64,000 nucleotides of DNA from Rhodoferax sp. (GCF_030653815.1 NZ_JAURYQ010000037.1:124001-188000); one strand, 5' to 3'; shown: positions 7,155-16,418, numbered from the stretch's first letter. Numbers and translations: made by a program. Notes: generated by a model from the letters alone, not told the origin.

Positions 7155-7433
7155 TTAAATGGACTTTGACGTGGCGGGTGTCGCGTCAGCCATCCCCTGT
7201 GCCATGGCACTTGAGTCGAGCAGACGCAGTTTGCTGGCGTAATGCCGGTCGAGTCGCCATTCGTTCAGGATTTCAAGGGCTAACTCAAAGCGTTTGTCGT
7301 CCAGCGAATAAAGCTGTTCGACCGAAAGGGTGGTTTCGCTCTCAAGCCCCAGCACCAGCGCTGCAATGATTTTGGCGGCAGCGTCGTTGGGGTTGTTCTC
7401 AATCAGTTTGCGGGCTTTTTTGATGGCAAGCAT
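7155..7433 (-). CDS. Small conserved-looking protein of unknown function, co-transcribed with ppk2
   Basis: A 92-residue, mostly helical protein (MLAIKKARKLIENNP, DAAAKIIAALVLGLE, SLDDKRFELALEILNEWRLDRHYASK). There is no signal peptide, membrane helix, metal motif or known domain that I can name. The frame stays open upstream to 7577, but that part would overlap the divergent promoter region; the ATG at 7433 has GGA about nine bases upstream and begins ordered sequence. It precedes ppk2 on the same strand by about 30 bp and sits directly behind a Pho-box-like element. A role linked to phosphate starvation or polyphosphate is therefore a reasonable guess from context only. Confidence 0.65.
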   Translation of the reverse strand: MLAIKKARKLIENNPNDAAAKIIAALVLGLESETTLSVEQLYSLDDKRFELALEILNEWRLDRHYASKLRLLDSSAMAQGMADATPATSKSI

Positions 7434-7507
7434 GGTGTGTTTTCCAAATGTTGTAACCGAGCGATTCTGTTTTCGGCCTAGGATAGCTGACACTCTAGCG
7501 CTATTTG

Positions 7508-7536
7508 ATGTCATTTTGGTGACATTCGCATGAAGC
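7508..7536 (-). promoter_or_regulatory. Pho-box-like site for the small gene-ppk2 operon
   Basis: On the minus strand three 7-mers recur every 11 bp: GCTTCAT, ATGTCAC and ATGACAT (consensus half-site CTGTCAT). The last two also form a perfect inverted repeat ATGTCA-N6-TGACAT when read on the plus strand. The site ends about 75 bp before the ATG at 7433 and lies only 34 bp from the pstS Pho box, giving a divergent, probably co-regulated promoter pair. Confidence 0.5.
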
Positions 7537-7570
7537 TCGCGCTTGGGCCGACTGCTAGAAATTGCTATTT

Positions 7571-7599
7571 TTGTCACGGTTCTGACATATTGGTGTCGT
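7571..7599 (+). promoter_or_regulatory. Pho box (PhoB binding site) upstream of pstS
   Basis: Three 7-mers at exact 11-bp steps read TTGTCAC, CTGACAT and GTGTCGT on the plus strand; each differs from CTGTCAT at only two or three positions. The block ends 63 bp before the pstS ATG. The operon it precedes encodes PhoB itself, giving a plausible autoregulatory loop. Confidence 0.65.
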
Positions 7600-7662
7600 A
7601 AATTACAGCTTGTCGAGCCAAACAGGGTTCAACATTTGATCCATTCAATTAAAGGATTCCTC

Positions 7663-8715
7663 ATGAATAAAAGTATTTTCAAGTCCGTTTTGGCGACCAC
7701 CATGGTGTCTTTCTTCGGCGCAGCGGCATTGACCAGCGTGGTCAATGCCCAAAGCATCACCGGTGCAGGCGCAACCTTCCCGGCACCTATTTATGCCAAG
7801 TGGGCTGCCGAGTACAACAAAGCCACCGGCATCAAGGTGAACTACCAGTCGGTGGGTTCGGGTGCCGGCATCAAGCAAATTGACTCCAAAACGGTTGATT
7901 TTGGCGCCTCTGACATGCCTCAGACCGACGACGTGTTGAAAGCCAAGGGTCAGTTCCAGTTCCCCACCGTGATTGGTGGCACCGTGCCCGTGATCAACAT
8001 CAAGGGTATCGCTCCGGGCCAGATGAAGCTGGACGGCCAAGTGCTGGGTGACATCTATTTGGGCAAGATCACCAAGTGGAACGATGCCGCCATCAAGGCG
8101 CTGAACCCTACGCTGGCTTTGCCGGATGCCGACATTGCGCCCGTGCGTCGTGCCGACGGTTCAGGCACCACCTTCAATTTCACCAACTACCTGAGCCGCG
8201 TGCATCCGGAATGGAAAGCCAAGGTGGGTGAGGGCACGGCTGTAAATTGGCCGGTGGGTGCCGGTGGCAAGGGCAACGAAGGCGTGGCTGCATTCGTCAA
8301 CCGTCTGCCGAACTCGATAGGTTACGTTGAATATTCGTATGTGATTCAAAACAAAATGAATTACACCTTGATGAAAAACAAGGATGGTGTGTTTGTTTCT
8401 CCAAGCGAAGAGGCTTTCAAGGCGGCGGCTGCCGGTGCCGACTGGAACAAGACTTTCTACCAGTTGATCACTGACCAGCCTGGCAAGGGCACCTGGCCCA
8501 TTTCCACTGCCACGTTCATCTTGATGCATGTGCAGCAAGACAAGCCCGCACAGGCTACCGAGACCTTCAAGTTCTTCACCTGGGCGTTCAAGAACGGCGA
8601 TGCGCTGGCTTCCAGCCTGGATTACGTGCCACTGCCTGACAGCGTGGTTTCCACCATCGAAAAAGCCTGGGGCACGGTCAAGGACACCGCTGGCAAGCCT
8701 GTTGCATTGAAGTAA
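7663..8715 (+). CDS. pstS: Phosphate ABC transporter, periplasmic phosphate-binding protein
   Basis: The 350-residue protein captures phosphate in the periplasm for PstCAB. It has a Sec signal peptide (basic MNKSIFK, hydrophobic core, cleavage after VVNA), then the family hallmark [13 protein letters not shown] and the phosphate-contact blocks [18 protein letters not shown] and [16 protein letters not shown]. The ATG at 7663 was chosen because AAAGGA lies about seven bases before it; the open frame upstream would destroy the signal peptide. It heads the operon pstS-pstC-pstA-pstB-phoU-phoB-phoR and follows a Pho box, so it should be strongly induced by phosphate limitation. Confidence 0.97.
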   Translation: MNKSIFKSVLATTMVSFFGAAALTSVVNAQSITGAGATFPAPIYAKWAAEYNKATGIKVNYQSVGSGAGIKQIDSKTVDFGASDMPQTDDVLKAKGQFQFPTVIGGTVPVINIKGIAPGQMKLDGQVLGDIYLGKITKWNDAAIKALNPTLALPDADIAPVRRADGSGTTFNFTNYLSRVHPEWKAKVGEGTAVNWPVGAGGKGNEGVAAFVNRLPNSIGYVEYSYVIQNKMNYTLMKNKDGVFVSPSEEAFKAAAAGADWNKTFYQLITDQPGKGTWPISTATFILMHVQQDKPAQATETFKFFTWAFKNGDALASSLDYVPLPDSVVSTIEKAWGTVKDTAGKPVALK

Positions 8716-8759
8716 TTCGCTCTGCGGGGAGCCGGTTTGACTTATCTGGAACACTTTTC

Positions 8760-9791
8760 ATGTCTACTACACTTCCGACCAGTGAAATGTCGATCAATTC
8801 ATCCCATCCAACTGCCGGACGTGCCATGACTAAAGTTTCTTCGGTTAAACAGGCTCCCTCAAACCCCTGGGCTGACCGCATTTTTGCCTGGTTTGCAAAA
8901 AGCGCTGCATTGTTGACCCTGGGGCTTTTGATTGCCATCCTGGCTTCACTGACGATGGGGGCCTGGCCGGCCATTGAGAAATATGGCTTGGGTTTCTTGA
9001 CCACGGCCACTTGGGACCCGGTGCAAGAGGAGTTTGGTGGCCTGGTCATGATCTACGGCACCTTGATGAGTTCTTTCATTGCTTTGCTGATTGCTGTGCC
9101 GGTCAGCTTCGGCATCGCCATTTTTTTAACCGAGTTGTCGCCCGCCTGGCTGAAACGTCCGCTGGGTACGGCCATTGAGCTACTGGCGGCCATTCCCTCC
9201 ATTGTTTACGGTATGTGGGGCCTGCTGGTGTTCGGTCCGATCCTGTCGACCTATGTGCAACAGCCGTTGCAGGCGCTTTTTAAAGGTGTTCCTTACATGG
9301 AGGCGCTCTTCTCCGGGCCGCCGGTGGGTATCGGTCTGCTGTCTGCCGGCATTATTCTGGCCATCATGATCATTCCCTTCATCGCTGCGGTGATGCGTGA
9401 TGTGTTCGAAGTGACACCTACCTTGCTCAAGGAATCCGCTTACGGCCTGGGTGCTACCACCTGGGAGGTCGTGTCCACGGTGGTGCTGCCCTACACCAAG
9501 GCGGGCGTCATTGGCGGCATCATGCTGGGGCTGGGGCGCGCCATTGGTGAGACCATGGCGGTCACCTTCGTGATCGGCAACTTCAACCAGCTCGATTCGC
9601 TCAGCTTGTTTCAGGCGGCCAACAGCATTACATCGGCCTTGGCCAACGAGTTTGCCGAGGCTGGCGAGGGTTTGCACCAAGCCTCCCTGATGTACCTTGG
9701 TTTGGTGTTGTTTTTTATTACCTTTGTGGTGTTGACGCTGTCAAAGCTGTTACTTAGCCAGCTCAAGAAAGGTGAAGGAACCAAAACATGA
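8760..9791 (+). CDS. pstC: Phosphate ABC transporter permease PstC
   Basis: This 343-residue inner-membrane protein forms half of the phosphate channel with PstA. About six hydrophobic segments are visible, starting near residue 48 after a hydrophilic N-terminal tail. The ABC-permease coupling loop lies near [14 protein letters not shown], and the PstC-like block [10 protein letters not shown] is present. The N-terminus has other ATGs at codons 10 and 23, so the first 22 residues are uncertain. The gene follows pstS by 44 bp and overlaps pstA by four bases (ATGA). Confidence 0.96.
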   Translation: MSTTLPTSEMSINSSHPTAGRAMTKVSSVKQAPSNPWADRIFAWFAKSAALLTLGLLIAILASLTMGAWPAIEKYGLGFLTTATWDPVQEEFGGLVMIYGTLMSSFIALLIAVPVSFGIAIFLTELSPAWLKRPLGTAIELLAAIPSIVYGMWGLLVFGPILSTYVQQPLQALFKGVPYMEALFSGPPVGIGLLSAGIILAIMIIPFIAAVMRDVFEVTPTLLKESAYGLGATTWEVVSTVVLPYTKAGVIGGIMLGLGRAIGETMAVTFVIGNFNQLDSLSLFQAANSITSALANEFAEAGEGLHQASLMYLGLVLFFITFVVLTLSKLLLSQLKKGEGTKT

Positions 9792-10672
9792 GTTCAATTG
9801 ATTCTTCACATAATCCTGCGGCACTGCTTCAGGCGCGCCAGCAGCGCTTCAGTTCTCGCAAGAGAATCAATCAGCTGGCCTTGGTGTTGTCATTGCTGGC
9901 CATGGCATTTGGACTTTTTTGGCTGTTCTGGATTCTGTTTGAGACCGTGACGCTGGGCGTGGTTGGCTTGAGCACGGCAGTATTTACCCAAATGACGCCA
10001 GCACCCAACGACGTCGGTGGTTTGGCCAATGCCATCTATGGCTCGTTTTTGATGGTGTGTCTGGCTACTTTTGTCGGCACGCCCGTGGGCGTGATGGCTG
10101 GTATTTTTTTGGCTGAGTTTGAGCCCAAGAGCGGTTTGGCTTCGGTGACCCGGTTTGTTAATGACATCCTGTTGTCTGCGCCGTCCATTGTGATCGGCCT
10201 GTTTGTGTATGCGGTGATCGTGACCCAGTTCAAAACATTTTCTGGCTATGCCGGTATTGCAGCACTGACCCTGATTGTGATCCCGGTCGTGATTCGCACC
10301 ACCGAGAACATGTTGCAACTGGTGCCACCCGGCCTGCGCGAGGCTGCTTATGCCCTGGGTGCGCCCAAGTGGAAAGTGATTATGAGCATCACCATGCGCG
10401 CTGCCCGTGCCGGCGTGGTCACGGGCATTTTGTTGGCGGTGGCTCGCATTGCAGGTGAAACGGCGCCACTGCTGTTCACTGCCTTGAGTAACCAGTTCTG
10501 GACCTCCAATTTGGGCGAGCCCATGGCCAGCTTGCCAGTGACCATCTTTAAATTCGCCATGAGTCCTTACGAGAACTGGCAACAGCTGGCGTGGGTCGGG
10601 GTGTTTTTGATCACGCTGGCGGTGTTGGCCCTCAACATACTCGCGCGGGTACTGACTCGCGCCAAACTGTGA
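9788..10672 (+). CDS. pstA: Phosphate ABC transporter permease PstA
   Basis: This 294-residue inner-membrane protein is the second half of the phosphate channel. It has about six hydrophobic segments, the PstA-like [12 protein letters not shown] block, and the coupling loop [15 protein letters not shown] that contacts PstB. The start overlaps the pstC stop by four bases and has AAGGA eight bases upstream, so translation is probably coupled. The length matches the family. Confidence 0.96.
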   Translation: MSSIDSSHNPAALLQARQQRFSSRKRINQLALVLSLLAMAFGLFWLFWILFETVTLGVVGLSTAVFTQMTPAPNDVGGLANAIYGSFLMVCLATFVGTPVGVMAGIFLAEFEPKSGLASVTRFVNDILLSAPSIVIGLFVYAVIVTQFKTFSGYAGIAALTLIVIPVVIRTTENMLQLVPPGLREAAYALGAPKWKVIMSITMRAARAGVVTGILLAVARIAGETAPLLFTALSNQFWTSNLGEPMASLPVTIFKFAMSPYENWQQLAWVGVFLITLAVLALNILARVLTRAKL

Positions 10673-10705
10673 TAGCCCTCCATTCAATTTAATCGATTGT
10701 TAAAA

Positions 10706-11488
10706 ATGACTGCAACCACCATCGAACAACTGACAAAGCCGAAGTTGACGGTTAACAAGCTTGATTTCTTCTACGGAAAGTTCCATGCGCTCAAGAACAT
10801 CAATCTTGAGATTCCCGAGAACAAGGTCACAGCTTTCATTGGTCCGTCGGGCTGCGGCAAGTCCACCTTGCTGCGCGTCTTTAACCGCATGTTCGAGTTG
10901 TACCCTGAGCAGCGCGCTGAGGGCGAGGTGATTCTGGACGGTGAGAATCTGTTGACCAGCAAGCAGGACGTGGCGCTGTTGCGCGCCAAGGTCGGCATGG
11001 TGTTTCAAAAGCCAACCCCGTTTCCGATGTCCATTTTTGACAACATTGCCTTCGGTGTGAAGTTGTTCGAGTCGCTCAATGCCACCGACATGGAAGAGCG
11101 TGTGGAGTGGGCCTTGCGCAAGGCGGCCTTGTGGACCGAGGTCAAGGACAAGCTCAAGCAAAGCGGCTCCAGCCTGTCAGGCGGACAACAGCAGCGCCTG
11201 TGCATTGCCCGCGGCATTGCGATCAAGCCTGAGGTGTTGTTGCTCGATGAACCCTGTTCGGCGCTTGACCCCATTTCCACGGCCAAAATCGAGGAACTGA
11301 TCATTGAGCTCAAGGCCGATTACACCGTGGTCATCGTGACCCACAACATGCAGCAGGCTGCCCGCTGCAGTGATTACACGGCCTACATGTACCTGGGTGA
11401 TCTGATTGAGTTTGGTGCCACTGAACAAATCTTCTTCAAACCCAATCGACAAGAGACAGAAGATTACATTACCGGCCGTTTCGGTTAA
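10706..11488 (+). CDS. pstB: Phosphate ABC transporter ATP-binding protein PstB
   Basis: The 260-residue ATPase drives phosphate import through PstCA and takes part in signalling phosphate status to PhoR through PhoU. Motifs visible: Walker [14 protein letters not shown]-loop [14 protein letters not shown], signature LSGGQQQR, Walker [14 protein letters not shown] and the switch [12 protein letters not shown] three codons upstream is also in frame, but the ATG at 10706 is the normal PstB start. It follows pstA after 33 bp. Confidence 0.97.
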   Translation: MTATTIEQLTKPKLTVNKLDFFYGKFHALKNINLEIPENKVTAFIGPSGCGKSTLLRVFNRMFELYPEQRAEGEVILDGENLLTSKQDVALLRAKVGMVFQKPTPFPMSIFDNIAFGVKLFESLNATDMEERVEWALRKAALWTEVKDKLKQSGSSLSGGQQQRLCIARGIAIKPEVLLLDEPCSALDPISTAKIEELIIELKADYTVVIVTHNMQQAARCSDYTAYMYLGDLIEFGATEQIFFKPNRQETEDYITGRFG

Positions 11489-11507
11489 GCAAAAAGGGGA
11501 CATTGTC

Positions 11508-12209
11508 ATGAGCGAGAAACATTTATCAAGTCAATTCGACAGCGAACTCAGTGCGGTCTCCACCCGCGTGATGGAGCTCGGCGGCCTGGTCGAGTCGCAG
11601 ATTCGCCAAGCCATATACGCTTTGTCGCAGTTCAGCGTGGAAGTGGCCGACCAGGTCACGGCAGCCGAGGCCAAGGTCAACGCCATGGAGGTCGACATTG
11701 ATCGCGAGCTCTCCAGCATCATTGCCCGGCGCCAGCCCACCGCGCGTGACTTGCGCCTGTTGATTGCGATTTCCAAAGCCACCGCCAATCTGGAGCGGGT
11801 CGGCGATGAGGCCGAAAAGATTGCCCGCATGGTGCGTTCCATCATTCAGAGCGGTGCGCCACGCTCCCTGCCATCGCTGGAGTTGCGCGTGGCTTCGGAC
11901 ATGGCCTCGGGCCTGTTGCGCAAGGCGCTGGATGCCTTTGCCCGACTTGACACCACGGCGGCGCTGTCGATCCTCAAGGAAGACAACCTGATTGACCAGG
12001 AATTCGACGGTTTCATGCGCAAGCTCATCACCTACATGATGGAAGACCCGCGCATGATTTCGCCCAGCCTGGACCTGCTGTTTCTGGCCAAGGCGATCGA
12101 GCGCATTGGTGATCACGCCAAGAACATCGCTGAACTGATCATCTACATCGTCAAGGGCGCCGATGTGCGCCACACGCCACTGGCAGATATCGAGTCGGTG
12201 TTGAAATGA
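11508..12209 (+). CDS. phoU: Phosphate-specific transport system accessory protein PhoU
   Basis: The 233-residue, all-helical PhoU mediates inhibition of PhoR when phosphate is plentiful and limits Pst uptake. It contains two similar three-helix repeats with the metal-binding-type motifs ANLERVGDEAEKIAR and IERIGDHAKNIAE (E/DxxxD pairs). The start at 11508 has AGGGGA upstream; an earlier in-frame ATG at 11406 would lie within pstB. The last four bases (ATGA) are shared with phoB. Confidence 0.96.
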   Translation: MSEKHLSSQFDSELSAVSTRVMELGGLVESQIRQAIYALSQFSVEVADQVTAAEAKVNAMEVDIDRELSSIIARRQPTARDLRLLIAISKATANLERVGDEAEKIARMVRSIIQSGAPRSLPSLELRVASDMASGLLRKALDAFARLDTTAALSILKEDNLIDQEFDGFMRKLITYMMEDPRMISPSLDLLFLAKAIERIGDHAKNIAELIIYIVKGADVRHTPLADIESVLK

Positions 12210-12913
12210 GACGTGTGCCCGGCGTGCTGGTTGTCGAGGACGAACCGGCCATTGCCGAACTGATTTCAGTCAACTTGCGGCACAACGGTTTCCGCCCGGT
12301 CTGGGCCATGGACAGTGCCACGGCCCAGCTGGAACTGGACGCCGTTTTGCCCGACGTGATTTTGCTGGACTGGATGCTGCCCGGGGAGAGTGGCTTGACT
12401 TTGGCCAAACGCTGGCGTTCTCACCCGCGAACCAAGGCCGTGCCCATCATCATGCTCACCGCGCGTGGCGATGAGGTGGACCGGGTGGCGGGTCTGGATG
12501 CTGGCGCTGACGACTACATTGCCAAGCCGTTCTCCACCAAGGAACTGCTGGCGCGCATCCGTGCCGTGCTGCGCAGGCGTGCGCCAGAGCAGGACGAAGG
12601 TCAGGTGAGCTTGGGTGACTTGTGTCTTGATGCCGGTACTTACCGCGTCACGTTCCAGGGGCAGTTGCTGAAGCTGGGGCCGACCGAATTCAAGTTGCTG
12701 CATTACCTGATGACGCATGTCGAGCGCGTGCACAGCCGGTCGCAGTTGCTCGACAAGGTGTGGGGCGACCACGTCTTCATCGAGGAGCGCACCGTGGATG
12801 TGCATATCAAGCGCCTGCGCGAGGCCTTGGGCGAGGCCGGGCAGATGGTTGAAACCGTGCGCGGTGCGGGCTATCGCCTGACCGTGCAAGCCTTGTTGAC
12901 GAAGTCGGCCTGA
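12206..12913 (+). CDS. phoB: Phosphate regulon response regulator PhoB
   Basis: A 235-residue OmpR-type response regulator. The receiver domain has the acidic pair VVEDEP at 10-13, the phosphoacceptor Asp55 in VILLDWMLPG, and Lys in IAKPFS. The C-terminal winged helix includes GPTEFKLLHYLM, RTVDVHIKRLREAL and the wing RGAGYRL, all PhoB-like. Once phosphorylated by PhoR it should bind the Pho boxes at 2754, 7508 and 7571. Its start overlaps phoU by four bases. Confidence 0.96.
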   Translation: MRRVPGVLVVEDEPAIAELISVNLRHNGFRPVWAMDSATAQLELDAVLPDVILLDWMLPGESGLTLAKRWRSHPRTKAVPIIMLTARGDEVDRVAGLDAGADDYIAKPFSTKELLARIRAVLRRRAPEQDEGQVSLGDLCLDAGTYRVTFQGQLLKLGPTEFKLLHYLMTHVERVHSRSQLLDKVWGDHVFIEERTVDVHIKRLREALGEAGQMVETVRGAGYRLTVQALLTKSA

Positions 12914-12926
12914 GTCTGGCACCTTC

Positions 12927-14348
12927 ATGCTGGGTCGTTTTGTTCTTTTTTTGGGGTGCCTGCTGACGGCTGGCCTGTTAGGCTGGTGGCTTGATACGCA
13001 TTGGCCCGGTGGTTATGCCGTGCCGGTCGGTCTGGTTCTTGCTGCCTCCATTTGGGTCTTGTTTGACAGTGCACGTGCCGGAAAATTTCTGAACTGGCTG
13101 CGCCTTGGTGGTGGTGCCGAGGGCGGCTCGGTCTCGGGCTTCTGGGGCGACATCACCACCCGGGTGCGTCGCGCCTTGCGCGAGCGCGAGCGCCAGACCC
13201 TTGAATGCCAGGCGCGCTTGCACGATTTTTTGTCGGCCCTGCAGGTTTCGCCCAATGGCGTCATGCTGCTTGATGGCGAGGCGCGTATCGAGTGGTGCAA
13301 CCAGACCTCCGCGGCGCATTTCGGTTTGGATCTGCAGCGTGACCTGATGCAGACCATTGGTAACCTGGTGCGCGAGCCCGGTTTCGCCGCTTACCTGGCA
13401 AAGGGCGACTTTGGCAGCACCCTGACCATGCCCGGGCGCGACAGCAGTCCCACGCGGCCGGTCACGCTTTCGGTGCAGCTTCATCCCTATGGTGACGGAC
13501 GAAAATTGCTGTTGTCCCGTGACATCACGGTGCTGGAGCAGGCCGAAGCCATGCGACGCGACTTTGTGGCCAATGTGTCGCACGAGATTCGCACGCCCTT
13601 GACGGTGCTGGCTGGTTTTGTGGAAACCTTGCAAACGCTCCGGCTGGAAGACTCCGAGCGGCAACAGTATCTGGCGCTGATGTCTCAGCAGGCCGAGCGC
13701 ATGCAGACCCTGGTGAGCGACTTGCTGACATTGTCAAAGCTTGAGGGCAGTGCACCCCCCGGGGTGGATGCCCAGGTGTCGGTACCCAACTTGATGCGCC
13801 AGCTGGAAACCGACGCGCTGGCGCTGTCGCAGGTCATGGGCGAGCCCGGTGTGACCGACCATCATTTTGTTTTTGACTGTGGCTTTGACGGCTTTCTGGC
13901 GGGCACCACCAGTGAGCTGCTTAGCGCCATGGGCAACCTGGTCAGCAACGCCGTGCGCTACACCCCGGCGGGCGGCGACATCACGGTCAGGGTCCGTCAG
14001 CGGGCCGATGGCTGCGTGGTTTTTTCCGTGGCCGATACCGGTCCGGGCATTGCCGCCGAGCACCTGGGTCGGTTGACCGAGCGCTTTTACCGTGTGGACC
14101 GCAGCCGTTCACGGGAAACCGGCGGCACCGGCTTGGGCCTGGCGATCGTCAAGCATGTGGCACAGCGCCATGGCGCTGTCCTTGCCATCGAGAGCACGGT
14201 GGGCAAGGGCTCGCTGTTCAGCCTTGTTTTTCCAGTGCAACGGGTGGTGTCGGGAGCGGCAGGCGGCGCTCATACAGCCAGAGTGAATCCTTCCGTTCCG
14301 CTGGATGGCCCATGGATTGACGTCGTTGCCAAACCGGGTTTGCAGTGA
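12927..14348 (+). CDS. phoR: Phosphate regulon sensor histidine kinase PhoR
   Basis: A 473-residue membrane kinase that phosphorylates PhoB. Two N-terminal hydrophobic segments (about 5-21 and 30-47) are followed by a linker, a PAS-like region (about 95-205), the H-box VSHEIRTP with His219, and the ATPase boxes NAVRYTPAGG, DTGPGI and GTGLGLAIVKHV. The catalytic part ends near residue 435; about 38 further residues after SLVFPVQRV have no counterpart in the usual family end and are read across the 3' end of the convergent glycosyltransferase gene (131-bp overlap). The tail may result from loss of an earlier stop. It follows phoB by 13 bp. Confidence 0.95.
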   Translation: MLGRFVLFLGCLLTAGLLGWWLDTHWPGGYAVPVGLVLAASIWVLFDSARAGKFLNWLRLGGGAEGGSVSGFWGDITTRVRRALRERERQTLECQARLHDFLSALQVSPNGVMLLDGEARIEWCNQTSAAHFGLDLQRDLMQTIGNLVREPGFAAYLAKGDFGSTLTMPGRDSSPTRPVTLSVQLHPYGDGRKLLLSRDITVLEQAEAMRRDFVANVSHEIRTPLTVLAGFVETLQTLRLEDSERQQYLALMSQQAERMQTLVSDLLTLSKLEGSAPPGVDAQVSVPNLMRQLETDALALSQVMGEPGVTDHHFVFDCGFDGFLAGTTSELLSAMGNLVSNAVRYTPAGGDITVRVRQRADGCVVFSVADTGPGIAAEHLGRLTERFYRVDRSRSRETGGTGLGLAIVKHVAQRHGAVLAIESTVGKGSLFSLVFPVQRVVSGAAGGAHTARVNPSVPLDGPWIDVVAKPGLQ

Positions 14349-15966
14349 GCTCCGGGTGCTGGCGAGCGGTCTCGATGTCGGCCAGCAGCCATTGGCAGCT
14401 TGGGGCCTGATCAAGCGCTTGCAGCTGGAGCTGGCCGTGGAACTGAAGCGCCGCGATTTGGCCTCGGCTCAAACCCAGTGTGGCGACACAGCCAGGTGAT
14501 GGCGGCATGGCCGCTGTGACCTGTTTGACCATGGGTGCGTAACTGCGGGCGAAATCAAGCAGCGGCAGCCACAGGGTCATCAGCAGCAACCAACTCAGTG
14601 CCGCACCACCGGCGGGCAGCACCACGCTTTTCCAGATTGCGGCCTGATGCCGGTCCACACGCCATTTCACCAGCCAGGCCCAGACCAGACTGGCCGCCAG
14701 CGCCAGCAAAAACGGGGCCAGGGAAAAGCTGTGCACAAAGCCCGGCACCAGCCGCGCCACGTTGGCTGCGGGTTTTGCCGGAAAACCGGTTTGCATGGAA
14801 ATCCAGACCACCCAGATCACCAGCGCGCTGCCCGTGAAGAACACCAGCGTGAACCAGTCGATCAAGGCGCCGACACTGCGACTCAGCGTGGGCAGGGCAA
14901 AGGCGGCCAGCGCCGCCAGTGCGGGCAGGGCCAGCAGCAGGGAGCGGTCGGCGGCATGGGTGGTCAGGGTGGCCACGCTGGCCACGGTGACAAACCAGAT
15001 TGGCAACCAGAGATGCAGGCCGGTGAATTGGACGTTGAAGATCTGGCGGCGCCAGCGCCAGAGTGTCCAGAGGGCCAGTGGCCAGGCAGGCCAGGTGAAC
15101 CACAGGAAAAGACGGCCCAGACGTTGCCACTCAGGCAGATTGGCGCGCGGCAAATCAATGCCCCAGTGCCAAAGTTTCAAGTAGCTGGCCAGCAGGGCGC
15201 AGCCCAGGGTCATCATTGCCAGGCCGCTGGCGCGCCATTTTTTTGGCGAAGCCTCGGCTGCCGGTGCCAGCAGGTAGATGGCGGTGCCGCCCAGGCCTAA
15301 AAACAGGGCCATGAAGGGAGCGCCCGAGAGCGTCAGACCCAGCAGTGCCACCGCCGCGCTCACGCCCGGTGAAATGCGCCGATAAGGCAGGGCAGCCATG
15401 GCGTAAAACAGCAGGGCGGCAAAACACAGCTGGGTCAGTGCGGGCGTGGTTTCATGGGCCAGTTGGGCCAGCCCGAGACAGGCGATGAAGGCCAGCAAGC
15501 CGCCATCGGCAATGGCGCGCGCGTAATCGGTGGGTTGTGCTTCGCCGCCAAAGGCAAAGGGCACCGGTTGCGCCATCGGGCTGCGTGCCAGGTAATAGGT
15601 GCCGTACCAGGTGCCCATCAGGGCCAGCACCAGCAGCCCCATGAAGGGCATACGGCTTGCCAGCTCGGGCGGCAACCAGGCGGGGCTGAGTTGAATTGCC
15701 CAGGCACCCAGCCAATACGGCAGCAGGGCATCGATCTCGGGTGCCAAGCCGCCCAGTGCCGGCTGCCACCAGTCGGCTGCGCCGCGCGCCAGCTCGGTCA
15801 TGTAGCCAAAAGTGCTGATGTCATCGCGCTTCCAGGGCGCGCGCCCCAGAAAACCAGGCAGCACATAGGCCAGGCAAAACAGCAGCAGCGCCAGGCGCGG
15901 CAGGCGCTTGACGCCCGCTTGCGCAACGATGGCTGGGGTGGGCTGATTCACGGAGGGGTGGGGCAA
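14218..15966 (-). CDS. ArnT-like polytopic membrane glycosyltransferase (GT83/GT39 superfamily)
   Basis: A 582-residue, highly hydrophobic protein with about 11-12 membrane segments. The N-terminal luminal loop has FLGRAPWKRDDISTFGYMTELARG, which holds the acidic residues that GT-C enzymes such as ArnT use to bind a polyprenyl-phosphate sugar and a metal. ArnT moves aminoarabinose to lipid A, but this branch is divergent and no arn biosynthesis genes are nearby, so the sugar and acceptor are open. It converges with phoR and overlaps it by 131 bp. The start at 15966 follows the rpmE2 terminator, so it must have its own promoter between about 15967 and 16040. Confidence 0.75.
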   Translation of the reverse strand: MPHPSVNQPTPAIVAQAGVKRLPRLALLLFCLAYVLPGFLGRAPWKRDDISTFGYMTELARGAADWWQPALGGLAPEIDALLPYWLGAWAIQLSPAWLPPELASRMPFMGLLVLALMGTWYGTYYLARSPMAQPVPFAFGGEAQPTDYARAIADGGLLAFIACLGLAQLAHETTPALTQLCFAALLFYAMAALPYRRISPGVSAAVALLGLTLSGAPFMALFLGLGGTAIYLLAPAAEASPKKWRASGLAMMTLGCALLASYLKLWHWGIDLPRANLPEWQRLGRLFLWFTWPAWPLALWTLWRWRRQIFNVQFTGLHLWLPIWFVTVASVATLTTHAADRSLLLALPALAALAAFALPTLSRSVGALIDWFTLVFFTGSALVIWVVWISMQTGFPAKPAANVARLVPGFVHSFSLAPFLLALAASLVWAWLVKWRVDRHQAAIWKSVVLPAGGAALSWLLLMTLWLPLLDFARSYAPMVKQVTAAMPPSPGCVATLGLSRGQIAALQFHGQLQLQALDQAPSCQWLLADIETARQHPELTANPVWQRRQSMGHPAERKDSLWLYERRLPLPTPPVALEKQG

Positions 15967-15979
15967 AAAGCTGGCGTCA

Positions 15980-16020
15980 GCGCAAAGAAAAAGGCAGCGC
16001 GGAATGACCCGGCTGCCTTT
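15980..16020 (-). terminator. Rho-independent terminator downstream of rpmE2
   Basis: A 9-bp stem (AAAGGCAGC at 15990-15998 with GCTGCCTTT at 16012-16020) encloses a 13-nt loop and runs into a T-rich tract on the minus strand. It lies about 20 bp after the rpmE2 stop. Confidence 0.85.
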
Positions 16021-16040
16021 GGCAAAGCGCTAAGGGCTGC

Positions 16041-16298
16041 TTACTTGGCAGCGGTCTTGCCGAAGCGGTTGCGGAAGCGTTCCACGCGGCCACCCATGTT
16101 GTCCACGGATTTTTGTGTGCCGGTGTAGAAGGGGTGCGACTCGCTGGAGGTGTCGAGCTTGAACAGTGGCAGCTCACGGCCATCTTCCATTGTGATCTTC
16201 TCTTTGGCGCTGGCGCAAGAACGGGTCACGAACTTGAAGCCATTGGACGAGTCCAGGAAGCAAACTTCGCGGTAATTGGGGTGAATGCCGTCTTTCAT
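16041..16298 (-). CDS. rpmE2: 50S ribosomal protein L31 type B
   Basis: An 85-residue ribosomal protein. The start [16 protein letters not shown] and the motif [14 protein letters not shown] are typical of L31. It lacks the paired CxxC zinc site of type A L31 (single Cys residues only), making it the zinc-independent type B form. In some bacteria the B form is made under zinc limitation; no Zur-like site is evident here. It has its own promoter and terminator and lies downstream of rho on the same strand, a common neighbourhood. Confidence 0.95.
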   Translation of the reverse strand: MKDGIHPNYREVCFLDSSNGFKFVTRSCASAKEKITMEDGRELPLFKLDTSSESHPFYTGTQKSVDNMGGRVERFRNRFGKTAAK

Positions 16299-16389
16299 GA
16301 TTTCTCCATCAGTTGCGTTAGCCGCGCCAGCCCTTGCGCAAACCCATTGCGCAATTCAAAGCTGTTCGTACTTTTCGCTAAAACGTCAG

Positions 16390-16395
16390 ATTATA
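16390..16395 (-). promoter_or_regulatory. Probable sigma-70 -10 box for rpmE2
   Basis: The minus strand reads a perfect TATAAT at this position, about 90 bp before the rpmE2 ATG and just past the rho stop. The -35 region is weak (TCAGAC-like at about 17 bp). It would give rpmE2 a transcript separate from rho. Confidence 0.5.
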
Positions 16396-16418
16396 GTGCA
16401 GCGAAGGTGCCGGTCTGA

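Noticed and set aside
7508-7525. Inverted repeat ATGTCA-N6-TGACAT as a separate repressor operator
   Set aside because: It coincides with 7-mers in an 11-bp register matching a Pho box, which explains it without a further regulator.
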